Positions 37,139-46,060 of a DNA stretch of 64,000 nucleotides are shown in pieces. The notes beneath the pieces are model-generated. The model did not search any database. It was not told where the DNA came from and saw only the letters and a program-made list of their open reading frames with translations. Numbering within the stretch: position 1 is the first letter of the stretch; every line of letters starts with the position of its first letter. The DNA is taken from the NCBI GenBank assembly GCA_022984795.1, contig JALIHJ010000040.1:124001-188000 (forward strand), read 5' to 3'. The position numbers were made by a program, and so were the translations under genes. The stretch is from Fabrea salina (Eukaryota > Ciliophora > Heterotrichea > Heterotrichida > Fabreidae).

Positions 37139-37414
37139 ATGCCTAGTTCTATTGACTGGAAAATTTTAACCCAGTGACTATTGGTTTATTCCATCCTTAC
37201 AGTACTGCTTTACTCCTCTCAATACGACTTCCTTGGCACCCTAACTGGAATGCAAAAAATGTTTTCAAAAGAGATGAACTTGCAGGTTTATGTTCAGTCT
37301 TACGAAAAGTTAGCATTTCTTTTGTTCCTGGATACACCGGTCTTCTGCAGCTACAATAAGCCCGCTTACACCAAAGACATGATTTACAAGTTTATCAAAT
37401 CAGAGCCCTTTTAA
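37139..37414 (+). pseudogene. Small open frame with one in-frame TGA
   Basis: ATG at 37139 gives MPSSIDWKILTQ, then TGA at 37175-37177, then 78 open codons to TAA (LLVYSILTVLLYSSQYDFL...KFIKSEPF) with a hydrophobic start and a protein-like composition. No 15- or 16-nt GT-AG intron removes the TGA. It may be a decayed gene, a read-through gene or, least likely, a Sec codon; the context is not redox-like. The frame is also open for about 50 nt upstream of the ATG. It stops 27 bp before the histidine kinase. Confidence 0.35.
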
Positions 37415-37441
37415 CTAAGTGTCTTAAACGACTAAATAAAG

Positions 37442-39550
37442 ATGAAAAAAGAGTACTGGAAAAAAAGTGTTCTAGAAGCCTATGACTGCACTAGGTTATC
37501 ACTGAAGGCTCCTATGATTCTTATTCTTGCACACCAATTATACTCAGTAATTTCTTGCGAACAAGTCAGCGTTTCTGACGTATTGATTACTGCTAGTCGC
37601 TTAGGCTTAGTGGGATTAATTCTATTACAGACTTTGATTGACATTAAGTCCGCAAGAGTCAAAGCGCTTTGGACCTTCATCGTAATTGAAATCTTTAACT
37701 TAACTGAGTTAGCTGAGTCAATCATACAGAAGAATTTTGACGAACCGTTGTTTCTGATGACAATTACTTTTTACACTATTTGCCTGCAGAGTTCGCTCGT
37801 AGACTCCAGACTTTGGTTTTGGTGCATAATTGGAAAGCAGTACCTGCAGTTTTGCAGTTTTGAGTATTTACTCAATAAAAGCATCCTCAAGAACCTTAGT
37901 TTGGTTCTTGCACTAAGCCTTGGAGTTGCTTATTACAATCGGACTAAGAAAAACAACTACTTTAAACTCCAAACATCCTACATAAACCTTAAGAAGCAAT
38001 ACAAAAAGGACAATTTTCAAAAACTTCCTTTTATTCTGATTGCTTTCAATAGACATCTAGAGTTTAAGTCTGCTTCTGAGTTTACCTATTCAGAACTTGC
38101 CTGCACAGAACACAACTTGATAGAAACCTTGTCAAGTGTGTTACTTAAAGTTGATCACCAAAACACCACTAAGTCTTTAATTGAGGCCATTAAAGAACAA
38201 ACCCAATTAAGCGGAGACCTAGATGCCGAACTAGGAGTCTCAAAAGCCGTCACCAAAAGCTACAACTGGAAACTCAAAAGTGACCAAAAAAGAATTTACT
38301 TACTAGCAACTGAAGTGACACAAGCTCTAGACTGCCAAGCCAGGATTTCTTCCGACAATTGCAAAGCTAAGATTCTGAATTGCGTTTCACACGAACTCCG
38401 CACACCCACTAATGGCATCACTATGCTGATTGAACAGTTAATTGAAAGTGAGTTTTCAGAAGTAAGGGAAAAGTGCTTAGAAAAGCTTTGGATGTTGCGG
38501 GTTTCTTCTAAGATTCTGAATTACATAGTGAACGACATAGTTGACTACTGCCAGTTTATGTCTGGTTCTTTTGCTCTGAAAAAGGAAGAGTTCCCGCTGA
38601 AAGTCACCATTCAGGAGGTGGTGAAGACTATCCAAATCCAAGCTAAACAGAAAGGAATTAGAATCAGACTTAGGTATGATTCTTTGCTACCTGAAGTTGC
38701 CTATACTGATTCAATGAGACTGAGTCAAGTTCTAGAAAACTTACTTAAAAACTCCTTGAAGTACACAAACATAGGCACTATAGAACTTTGTGCGGTACTT
38801 ACTGAGCTAAGCCAACTAAAGGTTTCAATCAGAGACACTGGAGTAGGCATTAACCAAGCCAAAGCTAAGCTTTTGAAAGAGCTGCTTGAAAACAACGAAG
38901 TCCAAGGCCTAAAAACCTGTGGAATAGGACTACAAGTTTCAAACCTAATTGCTCAAGAGCTGGGTGGAACCAAAATAGGGTTTACTTCTACGGAAGGAAA
39001 AGGGTCTATTTTCAGCTTCTATGTTGACATTTTCAGAGAAGTTCCAGAGACTACTCCTTCTTCAGACAATTCAGGTGAGTTTCCTGTGGAACTAAACAGT
39101 TCTATCAAGCTAAAGCACTTAAGTGTCAAAATAAACCAACCCTGCTCACAAGAAGAAACACTAGTAGTGGAAGACAACGACTTCAACCGGGTCATCATAA
39201 CTACCCTCCTCGCAAGCCACGGAATCAAATATCTGGAAGCCAAAGACGGAGTAGAAGCTGTCAAAGTTGTAAAAACTCAAGACAAAAAGGGTTCCCCAAT
39301 TAAAGTAGTACTAATGGACTGCAACATGCCTCGCATGAACGGATGGGATGCCACAAGAACAATCCATAGAATGCACGAAGAGCAAACCCTCAGTTTCCTT
39401 CCTTTTATAGTGGGCTACACTGCTTACAACTCCCAAGAAGACATTAGTCTGTGCTATGAGTGCGGTATGGTAACACACCTTATTAAACCTGCTAAAGCAG
39501 AGGAAATACTCAAGGTTGTACATAGATACCTGCACCAAGTTTCTAGGTAA
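37442..39550 (+). CDS. Hybrid sensor histidine kinase with receiver domain
   Basis: 702 aa. Residues 1-165 hold several membrane segments without a large external sensor. Then a DHp domain with NCVSHELRTPTNG (phospho-His317), an HATPase domain with N-box NLLKNSLKYTN, G1 RDTGVGI and G2 TCGIGLQVSNLIAQELGG, and a C-terminal receiver: LVVEDNDFNR, VLMDCNMPRMNGWDA (phospho-Asp626), GYTA, and the Lys motif LIKPAK. All phosphorelay residues are kept. Ciliates are known to have many such hybrid kinases. Input signal and downstream phosphotransfer partner are not in the window. Confidence 0.95.
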   Translation: MKKEYWKKSVLEAYDCTRLSLKAPMILILAHQLYSVISCEQVSVSDVLITASRLGLVGLILLQTLIDIKSARVKALWTFIVIEIFNLTELAESIIQKNFDEPLFLMTITFYTICLQSSLVDSRLWFWCIIGKQYLQFCSFEYLLNKSILKNLSLVLALSLGVAYYNRTKKNNYFKLQTSYINLKKQYKKDNFQKLPFILIAFNRHLEFKSASEFTYSELACTEHNLIETLSSVLLKVDHQNTTKSLIEAIKEQTQLSGDLDAELGVSKAVTKSYNWKLKSDQKRIYLLATEVTQALDCQARISSDNCKAKILNCVSHELRTPTNGITMLIEQLIESEFSEVREKCLEKLWMLRVSSKILNYIVNDIVDYCQFMSGSFALKKEEFPLKVTIQEVVKTIQIQAKQKGIRIRLRYDSLLPEVAYTDSMRLSQVLENLLKNSLKYTNIGTIELCAVLTELSQLKVSIRDTGVGINQAKAKLLKELLENNEVQGLKTCGIGLQVSNLIAQELGGTKIGFTSTEGKGSIFSFYVDIFREVPETTPSSDNSGEFPVELNSSIKLKHLSVKINQPCSQEETLVVEDNDFNRVIITTLLASHGIKYLEAKDGVEAVKVVKTQDKKGSPIKVVLMDCNMPRMNGWDATRTIHRMHEEQTLSFLPFIVGYTAYNSQEDISLCYECGMVTHLIKPAKAEEILKVVHRYLHQVSR

Positions 39551-39562
39551 ACTATAATAAAC

Positions 39563-40738
39563 ATGGATTCGTTTGAAGACATAATGCAAGACCCAGAGAC
39601 TGTTCATTCTTTGAAAACCGAACTAAAAGCCCACACATACTGGTCGGACTACAAGTACATTCCAGAAGACCTAATTGTAAACATTCAGTTCCTCACGTTA
39701 TCTCCGTGCCTGACTTCTTTGCAAGACGAGCTCTTCTCTAAAGTTTCTGGAGAAAGCAACTTGTACCAAGTAATAGCTGGAACTCACACTGGGAAATCTT
39801 TAGGAGTAGGGGTACTAGCTGCAACCCTTGCTTACCAGTCAAGGTTCGGCACCAGTGTGTTGTGGATCAGTGCTTCTGACTGCAGAACTTTACTTGCCAA
39901 AAGCATGTTTGGAGCGCTAATTCCCCAAATAGACCTAAGAATTGAAGCATCCCCAAAGATAGGGTTGTTTTCACTAGCTTCACAAAAAAAGAACCTATGG
40001 AACCTTGCTTGCTCCAAAAAAGAGAAAATCAAAATGATAGTTTTAGACGAGTCAGAAGAAATCATGGAAGAAGCTGAAAACAGAAAGTTCCTGGGGAGTC
40101 TTATTTTGGAAGTTGTTTTTGCACAAAGCAACCCCCAGATCTTTTTACTCTCGGAAATGAACACTGTGAACATAGGAAACTTTGTGCACGAGTTAGAACA
40201 GTTTAGCAGAGCTAAAGGAATCCAACTCAGTTCAAGTATGGTTTGTGAATACAGCGACTGCCTTAAAGAAATCCATTTGTATTATATCACGCCTAATCAG
40301 GCCTTAAACAAGATTTTGAGTTCAGACAAAGTTGAGTTCAACAAAGGAGTACTTATATACTGCAGAAACAAAGAACAAGTCAAACTAACTCTTGAAAGTG
40401 AACTGATTAGTTACAGAGAATTGGACTATGGAGAAGAAGAAACAAGTGTACTTAAGAAACTCAAAGCACTTAAAGAAGGAACTTTTAAGGCACTGGTTAC
40501 TACTTCAGAGCTTCCTAAGCAGTTCCAGAGTTTAGGAGTTGACTGTGTAATACATATGAGTCTTCCGTTGGACTCTGAGTCGAAAATCAACATTTTGGAG
40601 TTTGAACAAAGAGTTTTAAGGGTCAGTACTCCTAGTTACAAAGGAATCTCAGTAATGGTAGTAGAAAGTGGACAGTTGAACTTAGTTCACGAACTAGAAA
40701 GAGAAAGAGGAATCTCAATACAGCCATTTCCTAATTAG
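39563..40738 (+). CDS. Degenerate DEAD-box ATPase-like protein (Dbp5/DDX19-like)
   Basis: 391 aa. Two RecA-like halves in DEAD-box order. Walker A reads AGTHTGKS (residues 72-79) with Lys/Ser kept. Motif II is DESE instead of DEAD (162-165), motif III LLSEMN instead of SAT, and the HRIGRTGR motif VI is replaced by EFEQRVLRVS. The layout ALVTTSELPKQFQSLGVDCVIHMSLPLDSES and the end VVESGQLNLVHELERERGISIQPF recall Dbp5, the mRNA-export helicase. It may still bind ATP but is unlikely to be a normal helicase. Its last four bases overlap the protease gene's stop on the other strand. Confidence 0.75.
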   Translation: MDSFEDIMQDPETVHSLKTELKAHTYWSDYKYIPEDLIVNIQFLTLSPCLTSLQDELFSKVSGESNLYQVIAGTHTGKSLGVGVLAATLAYQSRFGTSVLWISASDCRTLLAKSMFGALIPQIDLRIEASPKIGLFSLASQKKNLWNLACSKKEKIKMIVLDESEEIMEEAENRKFLGSLILEVVFAQSNPQIFLLSEMNTVNIGNFVHELEQFSRAKGIQLSSSMVCEYSDCLKEIHLYYITPNQALNKILSSDKVEFNKGVLIYCRNKEQVKLTLESELISYRELDYGEEETSVLKKLKALKEGTFKALVTTSELPKQFQSLGVDCVIHMSLPLDSESKINILEFEQRVLRVSTPSYKGISVMVVESGQLNLVHELERERGISIQPFPN

Positions 40739-41988
40739 TCTAAAAGGTAAGACTTAAACTCTTGAATAGTGTTGAACTGAGTTTCTTCGAGGGACTTGAA
40801 CTTTTCGAGAGCTGCTTTCACAGTTTTGAAGGATGGGTTGTGCTTCACTGGTATTGCTGAGTTGAAACAAAGACTTCTGGGGTTAGGATATTCACTTATC
40901 AAGTCAAATATAAGCAAGTACAAGTTTTCGGTTACTTGGATCTTGAATCTGTAAATCAAGGTCCTTTCGTTTTTGAACTTTTTACTGAATTTTTTGATTA
41001 CTTCCAAACTAGCTTCTTTTTCGATGTTCAAGTAGTACTTGCAAAGAGCCTCAGTCATCAACAAGAGCTCTTGTACTTGCTCCTGGATTTCTTCGCTTGC
41101 GTCAAATATCAAAGAGTCCCTTTTTCGGTTGAGCTTGTCAAGCACGTAAAGATAGTTCTCTTCTAAGAGTCCTTTGTAGAGCTTGTAAAGGGCGTTTTGG
41201 CCTCTAACAGGAGGTCCTCCGACATAGATTCCTGCTAGTTTTTGGTTTACTAAAACAGGACTTCCTGACATTCCGTTAGTACCAGAGCAATTTATTTCTA
41301 GCAAATGGATTCCGTCGCCTTCGCTAAGAACTAAACCCTCTGACCTTACAGGGCCTTTAAACCCGTTAAAAAGGACTTCGATTGCTGTTTCAGGGCTTTC
41401 CTCTAATTCTTGAATAGCTGGGGATGAGTAGAACATGTTTTCTGGCTTTTCAGGAAACCCGTAGACTGAGCAAAGTTCTTGGTTAATGCAAGTTTCGTCG
41501 TCTATGAGCTCAAGTTCTTTGATCGGAAAAGAAAGTTCTTTTTGGGTTGAAGTTACTAAACCAAGCACTAAGTCCTGCCCTAAGACATTCTTTACTCCTT
41601 CACTTGAAATCATTGACTTGGTTCCTTCCAAAAAGTTTTTCAGAGGTATGAACTGGAAGTGCATTTTGGAGTCTACACAGAAGTTGTGGATGCTTTCCAA
41701 AACTCCAAAAGGAAGTTCGAAGATACAGTGCGCAGCTGTAAGAGCCAGGCCAGTTACCCTAAAACCTTCAACTAAAATGGTATCTTGAGCTTTGGCCACG
41801 AAAAACAAAGTGCCTCCTCCAGAAAACCTACCTATGGTAACAGAGTGATAATCTTCAAACGGAAAAGTAGAGTTAAAGTCCTGGATATGAAGAGGGCCTG
41901 GAGTGTACTTGTTCTTGAGAACAGCTATATCTCCTAAGCCTTTGATCTTCATATGCAAAGGATACCTGATTTCAGAAATGGACTCCAT
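40735..41988 (-). CDS. Trypsin-like serine protease domain protein
   Basis: 417 aa from ATG 41986-41988 (MESISEIRYPLHMKIKGLGD). Chymotrypsin-fold signs: TGLALTAAHCIF (His87), a likely Asp in LGQDLVLGLV (Asp139) and the serine motif NGMSGSPVLVNQKLAGIYVGGP (Ser241). The first 50 residues carry no signal peptide, so it is probably intracellular. A helical C-terminal third (about residues 290-417) has no known domain. Substrate unknown. Confidence 0.8.
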   Translation of the reverse strand: MESISEIRYPLHMKIKGLGDIAVLKNKYTPGPLHIQDFNSTFPFEDYHSVTIGRFSGGGTLFFVAKAQDTILVEGFRVTGLALTAAHCIFELPFGVLESIHNFCVDSKMHFQFIPLKNFLEGTKSMISSEGVKNVLGQDLVLGLVTSTQKELSFPIKELELIDDETCINQELCSVYGFPEKPENMFYSSPAIQELEESPETAIEVLFNGFKGPVRSEGLVLSEGDGIHLLEINCSGTNGMSGSPVLVNQKLAGIYVGGPPVRGQNALYKLYKGLLEENYLYVLDKLNRKRDSLIFDASEEIQEQVQELLLMTEALCKYYLNIEKEASLEVIKKFSKKFKNERTLIYRFKIQVTENLYLLIFDLISEYPNPRSLCFNSAIPVKHNPSFKTVKAALEKFKSLEETQFNTIQEFKSYLLD

Positions 41989-41992
41989 ATTA

Positions 41993-43303
41993 TTAAAACT
42001 TAAATCGACTAGGATCAAAAGGAGTAGGATTCAGTATAGGAACTTGTCCTAAAAGAATCTGAACTAACAACTCAGCACTAGAAAAAAGCATAATGGAGCC
42101 TCTAGTTCCGTGTCCAGAGTTGATATAAACGTTGTCCAACTGGGGGAATTTCCCTATTATAGGCATGTCATCACTACTTACAGGTCTGAACCCAGTCCAG
42201 TAGTTTTTAAACTCTAAGTTTTCTACTCCAGTGTTTGACTTTACCTTAGACTCCATAAGGGACTTTTTGCTTTCTTCAATTTGATTGTCTTCCAAAGTGG
42301 TGAACTCGACAAAGGCACTGTACCTCACTCCGTCCTTCAAAGGAATAAAGTACAGAGGAAACCTTCCTCCGTAGTGAATTGGCCTCTGCAAATCCAATCC
42401 GAGAATATTGCAAGATATCCCTTTCACAGGCCAAATCGGAGGCTTCCACCCTAGTTGTTTGCCTAAAGCACTTGAATGAACTCCAGCACAAATCACCCAC
42501 TTTTCAGCCTCCACAATTCTACCATCAGTTAGTTCTGCTTGGACTACAGAGTTTTGGTGTTTTTTGAAGTTTGAAATTTCAGCCCCCAAAAGGAAAACAA
42601 CACCTTCCTTTTTAGCAATATCAGCTAAAGACTTAGTTAAGTCCAAAGAGTTAGTTCCTGTAAGTGTGTCTAGCTCGTTCAAGAGACAACCTATAACTTC
42701 TCCTTTCCAGTGTTTAAGAGAAGGCTCGAAGTTAATGCATGCTTGTCTGGTGGTATAAGTTCTGACTAACTGGTTGAACCTAGAGTTCATGTAAAGACAG
42801 TACTGTTTCTGGCCTTGCAATTCAGGCTTATTAGCTGCAACATCCAAAAGGTAAGTATCCACAGTTTCGTAGTTCTTAAGTTCTTTAGGGTACTTCTTGG
42901 AGTACTCTTCCCGCAAAGTCTTGTGTAGAAGTGTGCTTCTTTCACTCATGCTAAATATAATGTCGTCTTTTTCTTTTGGGTCTTCAAACAAACAAGCATA
43001 CATGAACCTGAAACTCCACTCCCAAAACTCAAAGGAAGTTAGTGCTTTCCAAGAAACACTTCCAAAACCTTGTTTGTCCAAAAAACTACTGTATAGCCCT
43101 CCCAGAAGAAACTTAGACCTTGCCCAGGACTTGTGGTATGAGTAACCTATTAAACCCCCATTCTGGAAACTAGTTCCTTGTGCTACCTCCGGGTGCTTTT
43201 CAAGAACCAACACTTGTGAAGAAGGACTGTTGCGTTTAAGCATCAAAGCAGTAGCTACACCTACCATGCCTCCCCCTATAATTACCACTCGCTCTCCTTC
43301 CAT
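41993..43303 (-). CDS. FAD-dependent amino-acid oxidoreductase (DadA-like)
   Basis: 436 aa. N-terminal dinucleotide fold RVVIIGGGMVGVATALMLKR with the acidic residue of VLVLEKHPEVAQGTSFQNGGLIG, then ...EKWVICAGVHSSALGKQLG, and the C-terminal FAD contact YWTGFRPVSSDDMPIIGKFPQLDNVYINSGHGTRG. This is the D-amino-acid dehydrogenase/DAO family, mostly known from bacteria; substrate not certain. No obvious targeting peptide. Its start codon is only 5 bp from that of divergent RRS1. Confidence 0.9.
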   Translation of the reverse strand: MEGERVVIIGGGMVGVATALMLKRNSPSSQVLVLEKHPEVAQGTSFQNGGLIGYSYHKSWARSKFLLGGLYSSFLDKQGFGSVSWKALTSFEFWEWSFRFMYACLFEDPKEKDDIIFSMSERSTLLHKTLREEYSKKYPKELKNYETVDTYLLDVAANKPELQGQKQYCLYMNSRFNQLVRTYTTRQACINFEPSLKHWKGEVIGCLLNELDTLTGTNSLDLTKSLADIAKKEGVVFLLGAEISNFKKHQNSVVQAELTDGRIVEAEKWVICAGVHSSALGKQLGWKPPIWPVKGISCNILGLDLQRPIHYGGRFPLYFIPLKDGVRYSAFVEFTTLEDNQIEESKKSLMESKVKSNTGVENLEFKNYWTGFRPVSSDDMPIIGKFPQLDNVYINSGHGTRGSIMLFSSAELLVQILLGQVPILNPTPFDPSRFKF

Positions 43304-43308
43304 TTATA

Positions 43309-43959
43309 ATGCATTACGAAGAAAACCTTACCTTTGACCTTGGCCACTTGGCAGCTTACGACATCTCTTCCATTACTCCAGAGAGTATTGAAACCCTCAC
43401 ACAGACCAACGCACTTAAACTCCTATCTAAAATCAGAGGACTCGAAAAAGAAGAAACAGCAGAAGCAGTTTTTATAAAGGTGCCTCCTCCGATTCTGGAA
43501 CTCCCCAGAGAAAAGCCTCCTCCCGAAGAACAGCCCCTCAGCAAGTGGGAAAAGTTCAGACTCAAGAAAGGCTTAGGCAGAAGGCGCAAAAGGTCCCGTA
43601 TGGTTTACGAACCTACTGTTGACGACTGGGTGCCTAGGTGGGGTCCTTATTCAGCTAAGAAGATCCAAGAAAAACAAGAGCCAGTGCTAGAGTCCAAAAA
43701 CGGAGAAGACCCCTTTGAAAAGAAGTCGATTGAAAAGCAACAAAACAAACTCCAACAACAAAAAGCCAAACTGCAAAACGAACTTGACCAAAAAAAAGCA
43801 GTCGACAAAAAATTGAAAATTGCAAAGTCATCCACAGCTGCACTTGAAACTCCACAAAAGAAAAGAAAGATCCCCAGGAACGACTCCACTCCTGCTGAAG
43901 AAAAACAACACAACTTAGCTATTCTCTCGCAAATAAGCAAAAAGTCTAAAAATAAGTAA
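43309..43959 (+). CDS. RRS1: Ribosome biogenesis protein RRS1
   Basis: 216 aa. It has the full RRS1 pattern: LTFDLGHLAAYD, VFIKVPPPILELPREKPPPEEQPLSKWEKFRLKKGLGRRRKRSRMVYEPTVDDWVPRWGPYSAKK. A Lys/Gln-rich coiled C-terminus with basic patches follows. RRS1 recruits 5S RNP to the pre-60S particle with Rpf2 in the nucleolus. Only TTATA separates its ATG from the neighbouring reverse-strand ATG. The next gene starts one base after its stop. Confidence 0.93.
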   Translation: MHYEENLTFDLGHLAAYDISSITPESIETLTQTNALKLLSKIRGLEKEETAEAVFIKVPPPILELPREKPPPEEQPLSKWEKFRLKKGLGRRRKRSRMVYEPTVDDWVPRWGPYSAKKIQEKQEPVLESKNGEDPFEKKSIEKQQNKLQQQKAKLQNELDQKKAVDKKLKIAKSSTAALETPQKKRKIPRNDSTPAEEKQHNLAILSQISKKSKNK

Positions 43960-43960
43960 A

Positions 43961-44929
43961 ATGGGATGCGACAATGAGCCTGAGCTTAGCGTGTTTTTTG
44001 GAGTAGCTGGGGGACTTTGGAGCTTGTTCACTCTGGGCTGGATTGTAAACACTTGGATCATCAACAGACGCCACACTAAACCTATTCACAAACTCATATG
44101 CTTTGTGTTGGTGTTCCGGTCGCTATACGACATATTCCTTAGCTGCCTTTTGATCACCTGCAGTGACTCCCCTGCGGGGGCTTACTGGGCACTTGCAACT
44201 ACCACTTCTTACACTCTCTACAACACTTTTGTATTCACAACTTTTGTGCTGATTAGTAAAGGGTTCTGTGTAACCAGAGACATGCTTGACAGAAGCGAAG
44301 TAACTGTAGTGGCCATGACTATGGGTGCAGTGTACTTGGGTTTTAGCGCTTTTATGATTGAACCAACTCAGTTGGGTCTGTTGCTTGTGATTATGTTGTT
44401 TGCTTTGTTTTACTTAACGATTAAGTTTACACTTAGTAACATAAAAGCACTGCAAACCCACTTGATGAATTTGATGAACTCAAACATCCAAGCCATGCTT
44501 CCGCCAGTTTGGAAGAAACTCAAGATGCTAAGGTGGTTTTTTTACCTTGCTCAGTTCTTTTACATTCAAAAGCTGTTTATTTTGTTGGTTCTAGGACTAA
44601 TCATTCCCCTCATAGTGAGTGTTCACTGGGAGTACCGATTCACAACAAACGTGCTGGATGAAACCTGGGAAATCATAGTGCTGTTTTGGATCTTCATAGT
44701 GTTTAGGTCTAAAAACCAAGGTCAGTTCTTCAATATACACGTGATGGGAATGAACTCTCAGATTACGCCTATAGCTCCTTTTTTGCAAGCAAGACTTCCA
44801 GAGTCCTTTTCAGTGGAGCTTTCTTCTGTCAATCAAGACCGTCCTGTGATAGTGCAGCCTCCTTCTGAGTTTGACAGAGAAAATCCTTATCACCGTTTGA
44901 TGGTGGCAACTTGCATGACGTCTGAGTAA
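43961..44929 (+). CDS. Seven-transmembrane protein, GOST/lung-7TM-like
   Basis: 322 aa. Seven hydrophobic segments at about residues 12-34, 42-65, 74-101, 113-132, 138-158, 205-225 and 238-254, then a polar C-tail. The third helix end VLISKGFCVTRDMLDRSEV recalls the LLLAKGW.ITR motif of the GPR107/GPR180/TMEM87 (GOST) group, but the luminal GOLD-like domain is absent. It could be a divergent member or an unrelated 7TM protein. MGC at the N-terminus could be myristoylated, although it lies directly before a membrane segment. Confidence 0.65.
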   Translation: MGCDNEPELSVFFGVAGGLWSLFTLGWIVNTWIINRRHTKPIHKLICFVLVFRSLYDIFLSCLLITCSDSPAGAYWALATTTSYTLYNTFVFTTFVLISKGFCVTRDMLDRSEVTVVAMTMGAVYLGFSAFMIEPTQLGLLLVIMLFALFYLTIKFTLSNIKALQTHLMNLMNSNIQAMLPPVWKKLKMLRWFFYLAQFFYIQKLFILLVLGLIIPLIVSVHWEYRFTTNVLDETWEIIVLFWIFIVFRSKNQGQFFNIHVMGMNSQITPIAPFLQARLPESFSVELSSVNQDRPVIVQPPSEFDRENPYHRLMVATCMTSE

Positions 44930-44952
44930 TGTAAACTGGTGATTTAATAATA

Positions 44953-45132
44953 ATGGAAGTCGTTAAACTTACAGGCAGTTTGCGTCAGAAAGACAAAACT
45001 CAAAGGAAAAAAGTCAGGTTCAGGGACGAGTGCTCTTTGAACTTAACTGAAGTGTACGAAGTAGAGAGTTTCAAGAGTGTAAATATTCTAGAACCCTATC
45101 AAGGGAGTTGCTTTAACTGTGTTACTTTTTAG
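44953..45132 (+). CDS. 59-residue protein with PP1-docking motif
   Basis: ATG 44953 to TAG 45132. Sequence contains KKVRFRDE, a canonical RVxF-type protein phosphatase 1 docking motif, followed by SLNLTEVYEVESFKSVN, the phi-phi-like spacing found in many PP1 regulators. The frame fills the gap between two genes on the same strand with 23 bp before and 11 bp after, and has the same A/T leader (TAATAATAATG). A small PP1 regulator is the best guess (inference from the motif). Too short for family assignment. Confidence 0.6.
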   Translation: MEVVKLTGSLRQKDKTQRKKVRFRDECSLNLTEVYEVESFKSVNILEPYQGSCFNCVTF

Positions 45133-45143
45133 CTTTAATAAAA

Positions 45144-46046
45144 ATGTGCCTTCCACTAACTCTAGTAAGGATAGTGGTGATAGCCTCAAACATACTAATT
45201 ACAGTAAAATATACTTAGTTTGCAGGACTTTTGATAGTTCTCCAAGGGTATTTTTTGGAGGACCACCCCATTACTGAGTTTTTAGATTACTCTTTTATCG
45301 GAAAAGTCATTATAGCAACTGGGTTTGTAGTGACTTTCTATGGAATTTTAGGACTTGTAGGGACTCTTCTAAGAAGTAAACTTGCTTTGTGCTGTTATAT
45401 TCCCAAAATACTCTCAGTATCAGTTCTGTTAATGATGCTAAGTATTTCGGGACTCTACATACTGGACCAAGTGTCAGAACTCATGAAGACTGAAGAATCC
45501 TGCAGCGACTCTTACCTATTCAACGACGCCAACGACGTTTACATAGACGCAAACAAAGTTTTTTGCTCCCACTCTTGTCCTTGCTCAGCTCAGCCCGAAA
45601 AAAGCGGGTACTCCTCTGGAGAATTCGTGGAAGGGTCTGCCAGAAACATCTTTGAGTGCAACCCTTGCGAGAGTTTGGACGCCTTGATGGTGGACTTGTG
45701 CATGCAGGGCAAAACGGAGTCAAACCGCTTTACTCAGAGTTACTTTGGAAAGGACCAGCAGCAGTACTTTAAGTTTTTGGAGTGGATGGAAACAGAGTTC
45801 AGTTGTGCTGGACTATGCACAAAGGTTGAGTCTTACACTTTCAGTGATGTAAATAACGGGGATCCCGAAGGCTCTTGCAGAGAAAAACTTAAAAACTGGA
45901 TAGAAGAAACACTCATGACTTACTTTATCGTTTCAGGAATTATCAGTGTCTTTTTGGTAAGTTTTACTTAGTTCGCAAACTCCATACTGGCGTTATGCAT
46001 CATTTACAACCCAAAAGACAAGTACAAGTCCACAGATTCTTCTTAA
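45144..46046 (+). CDS. Tetraspanin-like four-TM protein, three exons
   Basis: CDS join(45144..45203,45219..45956,45972..46046), 290 aa. Two 15-nt introns removed. TM1 VRIVVIASNILITFAGLLIVL, TM2 VIIATGFVVTFYGILGLVG, TM3 ILSVSVLLMMLSISGLYIL, a large Cys-rich loop (CSHSCPC, CNPC, CAGLC), and TM4 FIVSGIISVFLFANSILALCIIY with a short cytosolic tail. This is the tetraspanin layout, although the exact CCG motif of animals is replaced by a CPC-type one. Likely surface or vesicle membrane organiser. Confidence 0.82.
45204..45218 (+). other. 15-nt intron 1 of the tetraspanin gene (phase 0)
   Basis: GTAAAATATACTTAG, A at position 10. It interrupts TM1; removal makes the helix continuous. Confidence 0.92.
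45957..45971 (+). other. 15-nt intron 2 of the tetraspanin gene (phase 0)
   Basis: GTAAGTTTTACTTAG, A at position 10, same sequence as GTF3C3 intron 1. Removal completes TM4 and the tail. Confidence 0.93.
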
Positions 46047-46060
46047 TGTAAATAGAAATT

